This document shows positions 23,881 to 34,867 of a DNA stretch of 64,000 nt, piece after piece; the stretch's first letter is position 1; each line of letters begins with the position of its first letter. The stretch is taken from the NCBI GenBank assembly GCA_907163375.1, contig CAJQUW010007854.1, positions 1 to 64,000 on the forward strand, read 5' to 3'. The stretch comes from Prostheceraeus crozeri (taxonomy: Eukaryota > Platyhelminthes > Polycladida > Euryleptidae). Under the pieces are notes generated by a model. That model did no database searches and was not told the DNA's origin. It saw nothing but the letters and a program-made list of their open reading frames with translations. The position numbers and the translations under genes were made by a program.

Positions 23881-24911
23881 AGTATATTGAGGGATTTACG
23901 ATTCATCGGTTTCATTATGTTTTGATAATGTCTTACACCGTTTAAAGAACACATTTGGTTGTAATATTTGCTTTTTCCTGATTGCCTTGTTCATGAAAGT
24001 GTGGATATAGCAGACGGTCTAACATTGATTGATTGATATTTTACTTGAAAAGATTAAGATCAATTACTCGTTTATTGTATTTGTTTTCATTGTTTGCCAA
24101 ATAGTTTAGTAAGATGACAATGTTTTCAAAAAATTTAATAAACTAATTAAATGATTTTATCAATGATCATTCACAACGGAATATTTCATTTACAGCAAAA
24201 ATTGAGTGCTTTATCAAGGCGCAACATGTTGAAAAATACACATGTTCATGGAAATCCAGATGACACAACATAGGGTTCCGTTTTTGAAACTCTGATTTCA
24301 GATTTGTGGTCAGCGAACTCGATTTGTATGCAAGACTAATAGCAGTTACTTGCTTGAAATAATAATTTTACTAAAAATGTTTAGACAGTGAATTCAAAAA
24401 TTACAATTTTTGGAAAAGTACTCTTCGGAGTGACCTTCAAAACTTCAATTAGGATCAAGTGGAAGATATCAATTTCTGAGATATCAAAAAATACATACAC
24501 AGGGCTGATGGAGCCCCCAGGCAGAATAGGATTAAAGTGCTTGATTGTGCTTGATTGCTAGAAACCCCTGCCCGGCCGTGCCGATTGGGGTCTAGACCGC
24601 CCCTCCCTTCGAAAAATCCTGGCGACGCCCCTGAGCTGGGTCACTCAGGATTAAAATTTCTTTCGTACATCAACTGAGCGCGTCATATGACAACAAGAAT
24701 GACGAACGATGGCGACAAATTAAACAACTTACCGACAGCATTCGTGATAAAAAATCGCGGAATCGCGGACTTAAAATCTCAGTGTGATCCGCGATCGCGG
24801 ACTTGTGCCGTAATTCATTCCGCTATCGCGATGGAATTTCGGCAGTCCGCGATGCCCACCTCTGGTAAAATAATATCATTTTCATCTGCTTTAAGCTATC
24901 ATGATCAGTCG

Positions 24912-24979
24912 ATTCCGTTGCAACTTCTTCAAAGCTGCATAAATATATTTATGCAGCTTTGAAGAAATTGCAACGGAAT
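24912..24979. repeat. Perfect-looking 68-bp hairpin
   Basis: Arms ATTCCGTTGCAACTTCTTCA and mirror meet at AAATATATTT. It is sandwiched between the outer hAT duplication (ends 24872) and the left end of the DD41D element (24991). One arm has an extra A in GAAATTGCAA. Confidence 0.75.
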
Positions 24980-25287
24980 GGATATGTATACAAGGTGTTT
25001 CAAAAGTAGGCTAACAGTAGAAATTGGCCTTGAAAAGCTATGTCTTAATGCTATAGATTAATAAGCTATGTCATAATAATCTTTTTCACGATGCCACAGA
25101 TAGCTAATATGCCTTGTATTCGTAAGGGGCAAAAATTCAATACTCTTTGACATCGCGTAAATCATATTAAAATATCTCATGATCTCCAGTGTTTTCATGC
25201 CTACATATTTCACTACAACCCAATTTGAATCTATACCGATCATGAGAAGTCGAATAACTATCCAACATCTATCAAAAAAAATTATTA

Positions 25288-25580
25288 GGAAACCATGTAA
25301 ACAAGATAGTAGTTGTTTCAGTGTTACTGCGGAGAAGGAAGAACAGCTGACATTCGAATGTCCTCCGCGCCCCTCAGCCTGGTGCACGAAGACGCTGTCG
25401 TCAGCACAAGACAGGGAGGCGAAGAAGGAAGAACAGCTGACATCCAAATGTCCTTCACCTTTGTTAATTCCAGCCTCCTCTTAGACCATCGTCAGAAGCT
25501 TCTGACGATGGCCTAGAGGAGGCTGAAATTAATAAAGGTATTAACATTAAAACAACTACCATTTTGTTTGCTTGGTTTCC
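25288..25580. mobile_element. MITE nested in the DD41D element
   Basis: Inverted ends GGAAACCATGTAAACAAGAT and the mirror of GGAAACCAAGCAAACAAAAT, flanked by TA on both sides (25286-25287, 25581-25582). The interior has a direct repeat (GAAGGAAGAACAGCTGACAT twice) and a strong hairpin centred near 25499 with arms CCATCGTCAGAAG/CTTCTGACGATGG. Confidence 0.8.
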
Positions 25581-25658
25581 TAACAAAAAAATGAACAAAT
25601 GAATAACCAAGGCCTATTCAACATATCAAAAAATTAATCAACTTAAAGTTGCAAAAAT

Positions 25659-26723
25659 TCACGAACGCAAATGCTCAAAATGTCCACCATGGACATCGGC
25701 ACATTCTTGTAGTCTTTCGGCCACACTGTGGCACACAGTTCTGCATAAGTTCCTGTCATCACTGATCTCTTGACAGGCATCTGTGATGTAGGAGCGGAGT
25801 TGAGAAAGTGTGTGAGGTTTTCGTCCGTACACTTTCTCCTTTACAACGCCCCAAAAGAAAAAGTCCATCGGAGTTAGATCGGGAGAGCGAGGAGGCCAAA
25901 GGATGCTACCACATCTCCCGATCCACTTTCCTGGAAAAGTGTCATTCAGATAGCTTCTGACACTCACTGCAAAATGCGCTGGTGCACCATCCTGCTGAAA
26001 GTACAGCTCATTGAAGTTGTTCAATGACTGCATCTCAGGAATCGCAAAGGATTGGAGCATTTGAAGGTACACCTCAGCCGTCACAGTTCTTTCAAAAAAT
26101 ACTGGCCCAATCACACCGTTGCTTGACATACCGGCCCAGACGGTTAAGCCAGGCTGGTTCAGCCCATTTGTTGATACCATGTGCGGATTTTCAGGGAACC
26201 AGTAGACACAGTTATGTCTATTTACGTGACCTGATAGTTTGAAACTGGCTTCGTCAGACCAAACTATCTTGTCAAGCAAATCTGGGTTCTCCCGAATTTC
26301 CGACAACATGAGCACAGCAAACTGCAAGCGTCGTTCAGCATCATCCGGTAGAAGGTGCTGCAACAGTCTGGGTCGGTATGGTTTCAACTCAACTTTCCTC
26401 ATCAGTCTCCAAGTAGAGCTTAGAGAAATGTCCAACTCCAATGAGGCTCTTCTTGTTGACTTCTTCGGACTTTGAACAAATGTTTGGGCCACTAGCTCCT
26501 CGTTTGATGTTATTGAAACTGATCGAGGGCGTCCTGACTTCGGTGCATTCTCTACCGAACCGGTCTTTTCAAATTTATCTCGAATGCGATAAATAGCAAA
26601 TCTTGATGGAGGATTGCTGTGAAAGGCATCTCTCCATTCCATTCGCACCTTTTCAGCATTCTTGTTTTTCCAAAAGGATTTCAAAATCCATTTTCTCTGA
26701 TCATCTTTTAGATGACCTGACAT
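25659..26723 (-). CDS. Intact DD41D Tc1/mariner-like transposase
   Basis: 354 residues from ATG at 26723. Residues about 1-70 form the DUF4817-type helix-turn-helix (KDDQRKWILKSFWKN, then PPSRFAIYRIRDKFEKTG and SGRPRS), which binds the terminal repeats. A second HTH-like region covers about 85-130. The DDE domain has VWSDEASF (Asp157), YFQQDGAPAHF (Asp245) and SPDLTPMDFFFWG (Asp287). The spacing of 41 residues between the last two defines DD41D. It would cut and paste the element at TA sites. Length and motifs are complete and there are no internal stops, so it may be functional. Confidence 0.94.
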   Translation of the reverse strand: MSGHLKDDQRKWILKSFWKNKNAEKVRMEWRDAFHSNPPSRFAIYRIRDKFEKTGSVENAPKSGRPRSVSITSNEELVAQTFVQSPKKSTRRASLELDISLSSTWRLMRKVELKPYRPRLLQHLLPDDAERRLQFAVLMLSEIRENPDLLDKIVWSDEASFKLSGHVNRHNCVYWFPENPHMVSTNGLNQPGLTVWAGMSSNGVIGPVFFERTVTAEVYLQMLQSFAIPEMQSLNNFNELYFQQDGAPAHFAVSVRSYLNDTFPGKWIGRCGSILWPPRSPDLTPMDFFFWGVVKEKVYGRKPHTLSQLRSYITDACQEISDDRNLCRTVCHSVAERLQECADVHGGHFEHLRS

Positions 26724-27063
26724 GACAGAAGCAGCAAATTCAAAAAAGCTTCAAGCTTGTTTAATTCACTTCAAGTCAAACTAACAGTGTTTGATTCAAA
26801 TCAAATTAATTGAACATATCCATGTACGTAATGTCAGATTGGTGCTATATCTTGTCCATGATAGATTTCAAAATTTCTTTGCCAATGGAATGCTACTGCA
26901 TAGACTTCTAAATGATAGTAGCAATTACTTCGAAGTCTATGGCTCATGTTGGACTGATCATGGATATCCATCGACTGATTCAGGTGTAAATCGCCAATAG
27001 AACGGTCAACATAGATTTCCTGGGGCAAAATCAACTGTTAGCCTACTTTTGAAACACCTTGTA

Positions 27064-28362
27064 TATATGCATATCTCACATTTGGAAACAATTCTGACTG
27101 TATCTCCCTTGAGTTGATTTAATAAAATCGAAAGTGTATACACATTGGGGATTCAATAAATGAGGAGTTACCACTCTACCTAAATTTACTCTATGGTCCA
27201 AAATTTCATGTCTTGAATGCGTTACAGGCTTACTTAGGTTTTGCGCAGGCCTACCTGTTAACCTGGAATTGATAACTATTCCATGATCAAGACAAGAACT
27301 GGCATGTATGGGTGCGGTACACAAATCGAATGAGCAAAAATCACATTGTCGTCAATTATAATTTAACCTAATTCTAATGCTGTAAATTTACTACACGATC
27401 TGTAAATGTACGTGACACCTTTTTACTGCAGGACAAAAGTCTAATTCTATTCAAATAGATATTATATTAAGCATGGCGCTTTCTTTCTACTTGGAAATGG
27501 CTGGCAAATATCCAGCACACAATGCAACAGACCTTCTTTTGTAGTGTCTTTCTATGCAATGTAAAACAGGGAATCGCATGCAGTCATATCAGTTTGATAG
27601 GACTTCGACTTCGGGACTTGATAGGTCTAAGACTGCGGTAGCAGGCCTATAAGCATGTATACCGGGAGCATGAAAATGGAAATTTTTATGCAGCTGAGAG
27701 CATTAGGCATACTTGTGTTAATTGCTAAAGTGAATATATTTCTAATCACGTAGCCCAAATGATGATAGCTCACGTAATTTTAATGAATGTAGGTATGCAA
27801 TATATTGCATCATCAGTCGCTTAAGCTACTCCATACATTAGGGCAAATGTCGCAAATTGTTCAATATTACGATCCCTCAAATAATATTGATCTGGACAAT
27901 ATCGTGAGGATGTACTGAACATTCCGAAACAGTCGGAGAATAAACAATTATAGTATGACTCTTGTCTATTAATTCTTTGACGATCAAGGATCTTCTCACA
28001 GAGGTATTAATTGTTCACAGACCTGATGTCAACAGAAAGCATAAATTTGGGTCGTGTTTCACTCTCATGATTTAATGTCTCGCCTAGCAAGCTTCGAAAA
28101 TGCTTGACAATAAACCACATGCTTTTGTTATCTGGACGATCACATTATATTCCTGAACGATCTCGAATTTCCGAACGGACTTACTGTACCCTGTAACTCA
28201 GGAATAGGCCTACGTCTTAAATTTTTTGGCTCTGCGGCGCATTGTATAGCTTTGCTTTGAATGCAAAAATGTATACCGGTCTTGAAAATAATGCTTTGCA
28301 TCATAACGTAGGACGTGATGTTGTCATGAACTCTGCGATCCTTACTTCTGGTATCCTGTTCT
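27064..28362. other. Mostly non-coding stretch with one dispersed repeat
   Basis: 27110-27200 is an inverted relative of 54965-55040 (shared GGTAGAGTGGTAACTC and ATACACTTTCGATTT). The rest shows no supported gene. Confidence 0.4.
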
Positions 28363-29458
28363 CAGTGGCGTCTTCTCCGCACCTGCGAGGCCTTCGGCGC
28401 ATCCTCAAAAAATGATTTTCCAACATTATAAAAATGAAAAGTGTCAGCATTCATTTAAATTCGATAGCTTCCCGTGACAGCTGTGCACAGCTTTCCGTCT
28501 CAAAGTCAGACGCTCAACCTCAGAGTGAACAGTTTTACAGCACATGCTCGAATCACAGCTGTTTTCTTCAAACAATTGGACACACATGCTAGTCGTGTGT
28601 TCAGACGGAGCATTAATGTTCAGACAGAGCGAAAGAGAGTTGTGTGCGTGTGAGGCAGTAAGTGCACGCGCCCGCGCCAGTATTGGCTTTTCCGATAGAC
28701 ATGATGCTTTGCCTTCTCCAATTTTTACAATGAAATTCTACGCGATTCTTGATCGAGGCGCGGTATCTAAATATAGTAAGGGAAGCGCAACCCAATTGTT
28801 CCTGGATTCGCTTTATGTCAGAGAGGCCACTACGTCAACAGTAGCAGATGGCTGACGTTCAGACAAGAGTGCGATCGGATGATGAGCACTCTCCAATGAA
28901 TGCAGAGTAACGCATCTGACTCGCACACCCAGATTCGGTAGAATTCCATAATTTGTTTATACGTGATTGATGTGGCACTATGCTTAGTACTGCAGATGAG
29001 ATCATAACCACGCCTTTCGTCCGAAAGGAATATACTGAAAAGATGACAGTCGTCAAGCAAGGTAGGCCAACACCTGATTTAAAAATTGAAAGTACTCACA
29101 GATAAAGAAATAAGAAATACACCAGACATTTTAATGCATCAAAATTTCAAATATGTGAGCTGCTGACCGGCCGTGAGAAACACAAGAAACTGTTGACCTT
29201 GCCTCCTTTTTTCTTGAGAAAATGTGGTCTGGACAGAGAGGGGATATAGTAATCAGTTCCTTGAGTAAGGCGGTTAAGAGATATGAGCAATCACTTCTCA
29301 TGTGTACATTCACTTGGCCTTAAAACGTGTTCGTGAAATTGTTATTAAAAATTCATCTTTTATGAAAATTAATGTTGCAACATAAAAAATGTCTGGTATA
29401 GAAATAGTATTCCAATGCCGAGTGCAGGCCTATGGTCTGGGAGCACGCGACGCCACTG
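28363..29458. mobile_element. Non-autonomous hAT element, copy 1
   Basis: Ends CAGTGGCGTCTTCTCCGC and, in reverse complement, CAGTGGCGTCGCGTGCTCCC. Flanking 8-mers CCTGTTCT and TCTGTTCA share CTGTTC (6 of 8). 1096 bp. Open frames inside encode nothing recognisable. Its right 490 bp recur inverted at 62213-62695. Confidence 0.75.
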
Positions 29459-29466
29459 TCTGTTCA

Positions 29467-30300
29467 CTTCACATGCTTCAGTATGTGATTTGCTTCAAAA
29501 AGGCTGATTCCTAACACTGCTGGGAACGATTCGAAACCATCGAAGAGAGATTCTGAATTTCCTGAAGAATACAAAGCGACCTGTTTCGTTGACAATCTTT
29601 GCCAATGACCAAGAAAAAAACGTCATGCTGCTGAGTTCCTTATTCTTGTGAAGAAGTAGGAGCCTTCACTCGTTTAGACTACAATTTTGGACAAGGAGCG
29701 TCGATCAAATGGATCAAAACGGGGAGGAATTCCTCTATCGTTGCAAGACCCCAAGAAGGCCCTTTTTGATGACATGCAGCAGCATTAATGTCAGCTGCTT
29801 CAATTCAATTCATTTTAGACGGATGTTCTTCTAAACGGAAGTCGCTTTTGAAGAATCCATCTCTTCATCTCGCACACGCGAGTGGAAGACGCCGACATTC
29901 TTTGAACTTAGCGGATATCCGATTGACGCCGACATCGCCAATCCGAATTGTCGGAAAGTTCTTCGGGTGTTCCGAGGAGACTCACTCCTCCTGTACATGC
30001 AGTTCCACAAATGATACGACGCTGCCACAGGTACGGAAACAATCTCGCAGTTATTGTGATGATTGCTCAAATCGATTGCACCGGCATTTGGAGAGAAATG
30101 CAGACGTGAAGTGAAGACGCTTCACATGATGTTGAAGATAAAGCATACATGCATTTCTGCAGAAAGCTAGACTTACATTTTTGCCGATGATTTGAAAATG
30201 AAATTCACTATTGACTTTTACGTAATTCACTAATTCGCATGCTTTCCTAATGATAAGAAAATTATTAAAGCACATATACAGTACACTCATTCATGCAGCA
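29467..30300. other. Unassigned stretch with protein-like open frames
   Basis: Plus-strand pieces near 29510-29620 (NTAGNDSKPSKRDSEFPEEY, then KATCFVDNLC) and a 108-codon frame at 29788-30114 look partly protein-like but have no recognised motif and are not joined by clear splice sites. Possibly an old pseudogene. I claim no function. Confidence 0.25.
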
Positions 30301-30304
30301 CAAA

Positions 30305-30440
30305 ATAAACATATTTCTTATAACATATAACATAACTATAATATAACATATATATATATAACATAATATATAAATATATATAACATATAATATAACATAA
30401 AAAGAAATGATATAATAATAATAGAACATATCTTATATTA
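30305..30440. repeat. AT microsatellite (TATA/ACATATA)
   Basis: Irregular runs of TATATA and AACATATA units. Confidence 0.8.
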
Positions 30441-30724
30441 GTTAATTTTGATGATTAATTTATCTCACATTCCATAGTTTGTTGCTTGTGCAGATCTTTA
30501 TGATTGTTATTTTAACGTTCACACATCTATTATGTTAAATTTCATTATATCAATATATTTTGTCTAGCATACGATTTCCGCGAAGTTGGGGAATATCGAG
30601 CACAATGGAATTTCAGTTAGTGTCAACAAGATGTTGACAAGCAACCCAAATAAGTAATGCGTTTTGGTCAAGTCAATCCGATAAATAGAGTTTAAGAAAA
30701 ATTACCGCAATTTGTGAAGATTTG

Positions 30725-30812
30725 CATGTAACAGGTGCAACATCTGGTTTAGGGCAGGTTTTGCATCTGCAACACCCTTGCCGGCGTCCCTGCCAAAGAT
30801 GTTGGTTTTATC
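30725..30812. repeat. Small dispersed repeat with GCCGGCGTCCCTG
   Basis: Shares GACGCCGGCA(A/C)GGGT and TTTAGGGCAG motifs with 16928-16975, partly rearranged. The flanks to 31002 show no gene. Confidence 0.35.
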
Positions 30813-31008
30813 AATCATCTTCACTGATAGTTGCTGCAATTACTTTTAAAGGTCTGTACGCCTCCACGCTTCATAAAGTTTTCTCGATCCACTCTCAGCA
30901 ACAAATCTTGGGAGAGTTAGCTGTCTGTGCTCTTCGACAAATGTTGACCAGAACTTGAAAAACTTTAGATTAACCTCTTACGACCAAAGTTTATAGGCCT
31001 TTGATATT

Positions 31009-32200
31009 AGTAGTAAGAAAACGGCGAACACTCGACCGGCGCGCCCCCCCCCTCTGGAACGGCAGAGTATCGTGGTAGGCCGCCGTGGTGCTTCGGGTCT
31101 GAGTCCCCCCCCTCTGGAACGACAGAGGTTGTAGTCTGTCGTGGTGTGCCGACCAGGTGGGTTCTCAAAATGTTCGCTGACGTCCCCCCCCTCTGGAACG
31201 ATAGAGTGTCGTGGTGGACTTGGGCGACCGCCAGGATTAGTCTTGAGGCTATAGTGTGTGATGTTTTTCGTGCAATCTGCTGAATGTTGGGTTGTAAAAT
31301 GGGTTGTTTCGAGTGGAAGGAGTGGTCGGATGAGAAAACGGAGGTCGGATTCGTATTCAGCGTGAAATTCTGCATCGGTATGGTGAGTTTCAAGGCAATC
31401 GGTGAAAAAAAATTTTCAACATTTTTCGAAAAACGACAGAGTTAGAATTTGGGACGTTTTGGTGTGTAGCGTCAAAACGAAGCATCGGATGAGAAAACGG
31501 AGGTCAGATTCGGATTCAGCGCGAAATTCTGCATCGCTATGGTGAGTTTCAAGTCAATCGGAGAGAAAAAATTTTCGCTGACGTCCCCCCCCCTCTGGAC
31601 AGCTTGCTTCGATTTTGGCTTCCAGTAGACGGATTTTGTCGTGCGATAGCTCGTTTGAAAGCTAAGAGTGAGACAAATTCAGTGAAAGAATCGGCTTGTT
31701 CCTATCTGTCTTCGTTCAAAAGTTAGAGCGGTTACAAGATTTTAGGTCGGAGCTCTTTCACCTGAAAAAATCCTAAGTGTCAGAGTGACTTTGTATGGGT
31801 AAAATTTTGAAAATTTTCCAAAGTGTGGAATTTCGACCTGGGACCGTCACCAAAACATTTTTCATCAAATTTTGAAATTTCACTGACGTCCCCCCCCTCT
31901 GGACAGCTTGCTTCGATTTTGGCTTCCAGTAGACGGATTTTGTCGTGCGATAGCTCGTTTGAAAGCTAAGAGTGAGACAAATTCAGTGAAAGAATCGGCT
32001 TGTTCCTATCTGTCTTCGTTCAAAAGTTAGAGCGGTTACAAGATTTTAGGTCGGAGCTCGCTCACCTGAAAAAATCCTAAGTGTCAGAGTGACTTTGTAT
32101 GGGTAAAATTTTGAAAATTTTCCAAAGTGTGGAATTTCGACCTGGGACCGTCACCAAAACATTTTTCATCAAATTTTGAAATTTCACTGACGTCCCCCCC
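31009..32200 (+). repeat. Left terminal tandem repeats with C-tracts
   Basis: Three short outer units (31045-31200) each contain C7-9 followed by CTCTGGAACG. Then come units of about 304 bp starting CTGACGTC + C7-9 + CTCTGGACAGC near 31578, 31886 and 32188. Each longer unit contains TCGGAGCTC and AAAAAATCCTAAGTGTC. TGACGT half-CREs recur at each tract. On the other strand the tracts are G-runs. Confidence 0.85.
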
Positions 32201-32730
32201 CCCTCTGGACAGCTTGCTTCGATTTTGGCTTCCAGTGGACGGATTTTGTCGTGCGATAGCTCGTTTGAAAGCTAAGAGTGAGACAAATTCAGTGAAAGAA
32301 TCGGCTTGTTCCTATCTGTCTTCGTTTAGATGTGAGACGCCATTTAAGATTTTGGGACATTGGCGAAAAACGACAGAGTTAGAATTTGGGACGTTTTGGG
32401 CTGTAGCTTCAAAACGAAGCATCGGATGGGAAAACGGATTTCAGATTTGGAATCAGCGTGAAATTCTTTATCTGTATGGTGAGTTTCATGTCAATCGGAG
32501 AGTTTCAAGTCAATCGGCGAGAAAAATTTTCAACATTTTTCGGAAATACGACAGAGTTAGAATTTTTGCGATGGCTGCCTACTGAAGAGCCAAAACGAAG
32601 CATCGGATGGGAAAACGGAGGCCAGATTCGGATTCAGCGTCAAATTCTACATGGAAATGGTGTATTTCCAGCTCAATCGGAGCACTAGAACCGGAGATAG
32701 ACGGGATTTTTAGTGTTTGGATGATGGGTA

Positions 32731-32811
32731 TTACGTCATCAGCTGATCGCCACACACTATATAAGCTGGGAACCGACGGAGACTTTTCATTAAGACGAGA
32801 GATTGTCAACG
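32731..32811 (+). promoter_or_regulatory. Gene A promoter and 5' leader exon (left arm)
   Basis: A CRE-like TTACGTCA (32731-32738) lies about 20 bases before a TATA box TATATAAG (32758-32765). A start near 32790 would give a short leader ending at a consensus donor (CAACG/GTAAGT, 32811/32812). The intron would run to the acceptor CCCCTTTTCACTTCAG at 33508. Mirrored at about 51557-51637. Confidence 0.7.
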
Positions 32812-33511
32812 GTAAGTCATCTCTCTGAACTCCGATGATAGCTTCGGACATTCCAAATTCCGAGTTTCTGTAAGAAACCGACTTAGAAAATTTCATTGCT
32901 GATATCAGCTAAGCCGTCAGACTTAGAGGTTAGCCAGGAGATGGCCTTCGTCTCCAGGCCATAAAAGACTCCAAAACTTTAAAGGCTTGTAACTTTGCTT
33001 CTACAAGTCCGTTTGACTTGATTCAAAAAGGGTTCGGTCGCTATTGACCTGGCCTAAGTGACAGACTACTTATAAAATTTCATAAGTAGTGCTAAAAAGT
33101 TGAAAAATTTAAATTCACTAGTTTTGGAGGTTTTCTGGGGTTTTCAAGTATGCTGAGTTCAAATCTACTATCAGATTTCAAATTTAATTAAGTCTAAGGC
33201 AGCTTTGAGGGGTTAGATCCCAGCTACTGTTCACTACCTTTGACTCGGCGTTGCTGTTACCACTTCGGGGCAGTGACAATGATGTCTTAAGCTGTAAATA
33301 GCGGGTATCGGGGAAGATCTCTCACTTCCCTAGTGATCAGTACAAGGCCTTCGGGCTGTCGACGGGATCTAGTGCCACTCACTACACTCAAATCTATCAT
33401 CTCACTAAGTGTAAAATCATTCTTTTCCGTTTTTATAAACTAGGAATCAATCGTTTGCTATCAAACGTTTACGGAATTATAATCATTGTTTTCCCCTTTT
33501 CACTTCAGAAA

Positions 33512-34846
33512 ATGGTTAACTACAATAATGCCAAGACGGCTTTCAAGCTCTGCGTTTGTACAAAGATTTTTCGCAGTGATGCCTTCAAGAAACACTCTTG
33601 TGTAAATAAGCGAATGGTAGGGGGCATTCGATACTTTTGCAGCAGCCATAATGCATCTCGCCTTGTCGAGACGTTACCGGAGTGGCATGCGAAGCATAGC
33701 AGTTGCAGTCAACCAGAGCTGACTGAGGAGGCGAAGCAAAGTCTCTTCAGCTCAGAGTTAAAAGCTCTGGAGACTCAGTGCGCTGTCGAGGCTATCGCGT
33801 CAGCAAAGCCTCCCTCATCTAGTGCACCAGCAAAGGCTCTCTCACCCACCCCGATTCTGGAGACTCAGTGTGCTGTCGAGTCTATCGCGTCAGCAGAGGC
33901 TCCCTCATCTAGTGTGCCAGCAAAGGCTCTCTCACCCACCCCGATTGAGTCTTCTCCGAAGTCGAGTAAATCCTCCTCCTCCTCTAGCGATGAGTCGGCT
34001 ACTAGTAGCAGCGACAGTGAGGAAGAGGAGGAGGAGGAAAAAGGCTCGACGAAGGCTGACCTAGTCGAGAGTGTCTACCTCGATAGCGAGGTAGAGGCGG
34101 TGAGGGAAGTTGACCTCGATAGCGAGGTGCAGCCAGCTAAGTTATCGAGCAGTGGTGGGATTGCGGCTCAATGTCGCAACTTCATTATGCGCCCACCACT
34201 GGTCGATAACTATGACAAGTTGAAGAATGAGTTGGAGGTGTGGAAGAGGGACTGTTTCTTCTATAAAGCGAGTTCCGAGAACCTCTCGCGAGTCACTCAG
34301 GAGCTCAAGAAGACTCAAGCTAGTCTTTTTGAGAAAGAAGGAGAGCTCGATCGCGAGAGGTTCTCGCACCTCGCTAGTAAGGCTAGAGAAGAACAGCTCC
34401 TGATCGAGAGAGAGAGTCAAGAGAAGGAGTTGAGAAAGATGAGGGAGGAGGTGGAAGGGCTGCGAAAGCAGTTGGGGAAGGTGGTGGCGACTAATCAGGA
34501 GCTGCACCAACAAGTGATGAGTAGCAGTACTCGACGATCAAGTCGCCTCCACATTCCCCTAGATAAGAAAGGACGTGTGCCCGCAAGACCGCTCCTCTGT
34601 GAACGTGGCAGAGACGAAATGTGTTACAGCAGGGCTAAAAAAGGTATCGAATGCCTTCATTTTACATTCGACCATAAGGAGGCAATCACAGGATTCCTGT
34701 TCGAACCACGTCCGGAGAAGATCTGTAAGTTAAAACAAGTAACTTAGAGTTCAAGATGATAACTAACAACTTCTTTCTTTACAGATATCAATGAGAAGCG
34801 CCCACCTGCTTCCGTCAACGAGCCGGAGTCGAAGCGGAAAGCTTGA
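33512..34846 (+). CDS. Gene A, orphan zinc-finger-like coiled-coil protein (left arm)
   Basis: Start chosen at ATG 33512, three bases after the splice acceptor (CACTTCAG, 33508); the open frame further upstream is intronic. A 60-bp GT-AG intron (34725-34784) precedes a short last exon ending at 34846; about 424 residues. Near the N-terminus Cys14, Cys16, His28, Cys30, Cys43 and His46 suggest a small metal-binding fold (FKLCVCTKIF, KKHSC, YFCSSH). Two about 33-residue repeats (ETQCAVE...KALSPTPI) follow, then a Ser-run and an acidic run, then about 110 residues of Glu/Lys-rich coiled coil. The C-terminus has more Cys/His (LCERGRDEMCYSRAKKGIEC) and a basic tail. I recognise no family. It is followed 39 nt later by a histone-type stem-loop. 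Confidence 0.8.
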
Positions 34847-34867
34847 GCCCCATATTCCTTCAATCAT

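Larger units (their letters stand above)
22501..24633 (+). mobile_element. Nested non-autonomous hAT element
   Basis: Ends CAGGGGCGTCAGCAAGG (left) and the reverse complement of the right end, CAGGGGCGTCGCCAGGA, with G/C-rich subterminal stretches. A perfect 8-bp duplication AGCTGGGT flanks it (22493-22500, 24634-24641). 2133 bp, lying in the outer hAT just upstream of that element's transposase. It keeps one coding exon (23672-23880) but no catalytic domain, so it is an internally deleted derivative. Confidence 0.88.
18624..24864 (-). mobile_element. hAT transposon (outer) with nested insertions
   Basis: Ends CAGAGCTGGGCACGCG (left) and the reverse complement of the right end, CAGAGGTGGGCATCGCG, are imperfect inverted repeats. 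Both subterminal zones are dense in GTCCGCGATCGCGGA motifs (18640-18765, 24755-24860). A perfect 8-bp duplication GTAAAATA flanks the element (18616-18623, 24865-24872). Inside are a minus-strand hAT transposase, a complete second hAT (22501-24633), a truncated AT-rich MITE copy (18778-19122) and an insertion that splits the transposase (about 19640-21427). Without these it would be about 2 kb, so N-terminal transposase exons are missing and the copy is non-autonomous. Confidence 0.88.
24991..27061 (-). mobile_element. Complete Tc1/mariner-like element, DD41D group
   Basis: Terminal inverted repeats start CAAGGTGTTTCAAAAG and are identical for about 27 bases at both ends. They are flanked by TA at 24989-24990 and 27062-27063. 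The single minus-strand transposase is intact. A 293-bp MITE has inserted between the gene and the left end (25288-25580). This is the best-preserved plain DNA transposon in the window and looks recently inserted. Confidence 0.93.

Noticed and set aside
33455-33511. Upstream in-frame ATG extending gene A by 19 residues
   Set aside because: This stretch is a polypyrimidine tract ending in a splice acceptor, and its hydrophobic translation is an intron artefact; ATG 33512 lies right after the acceptor.
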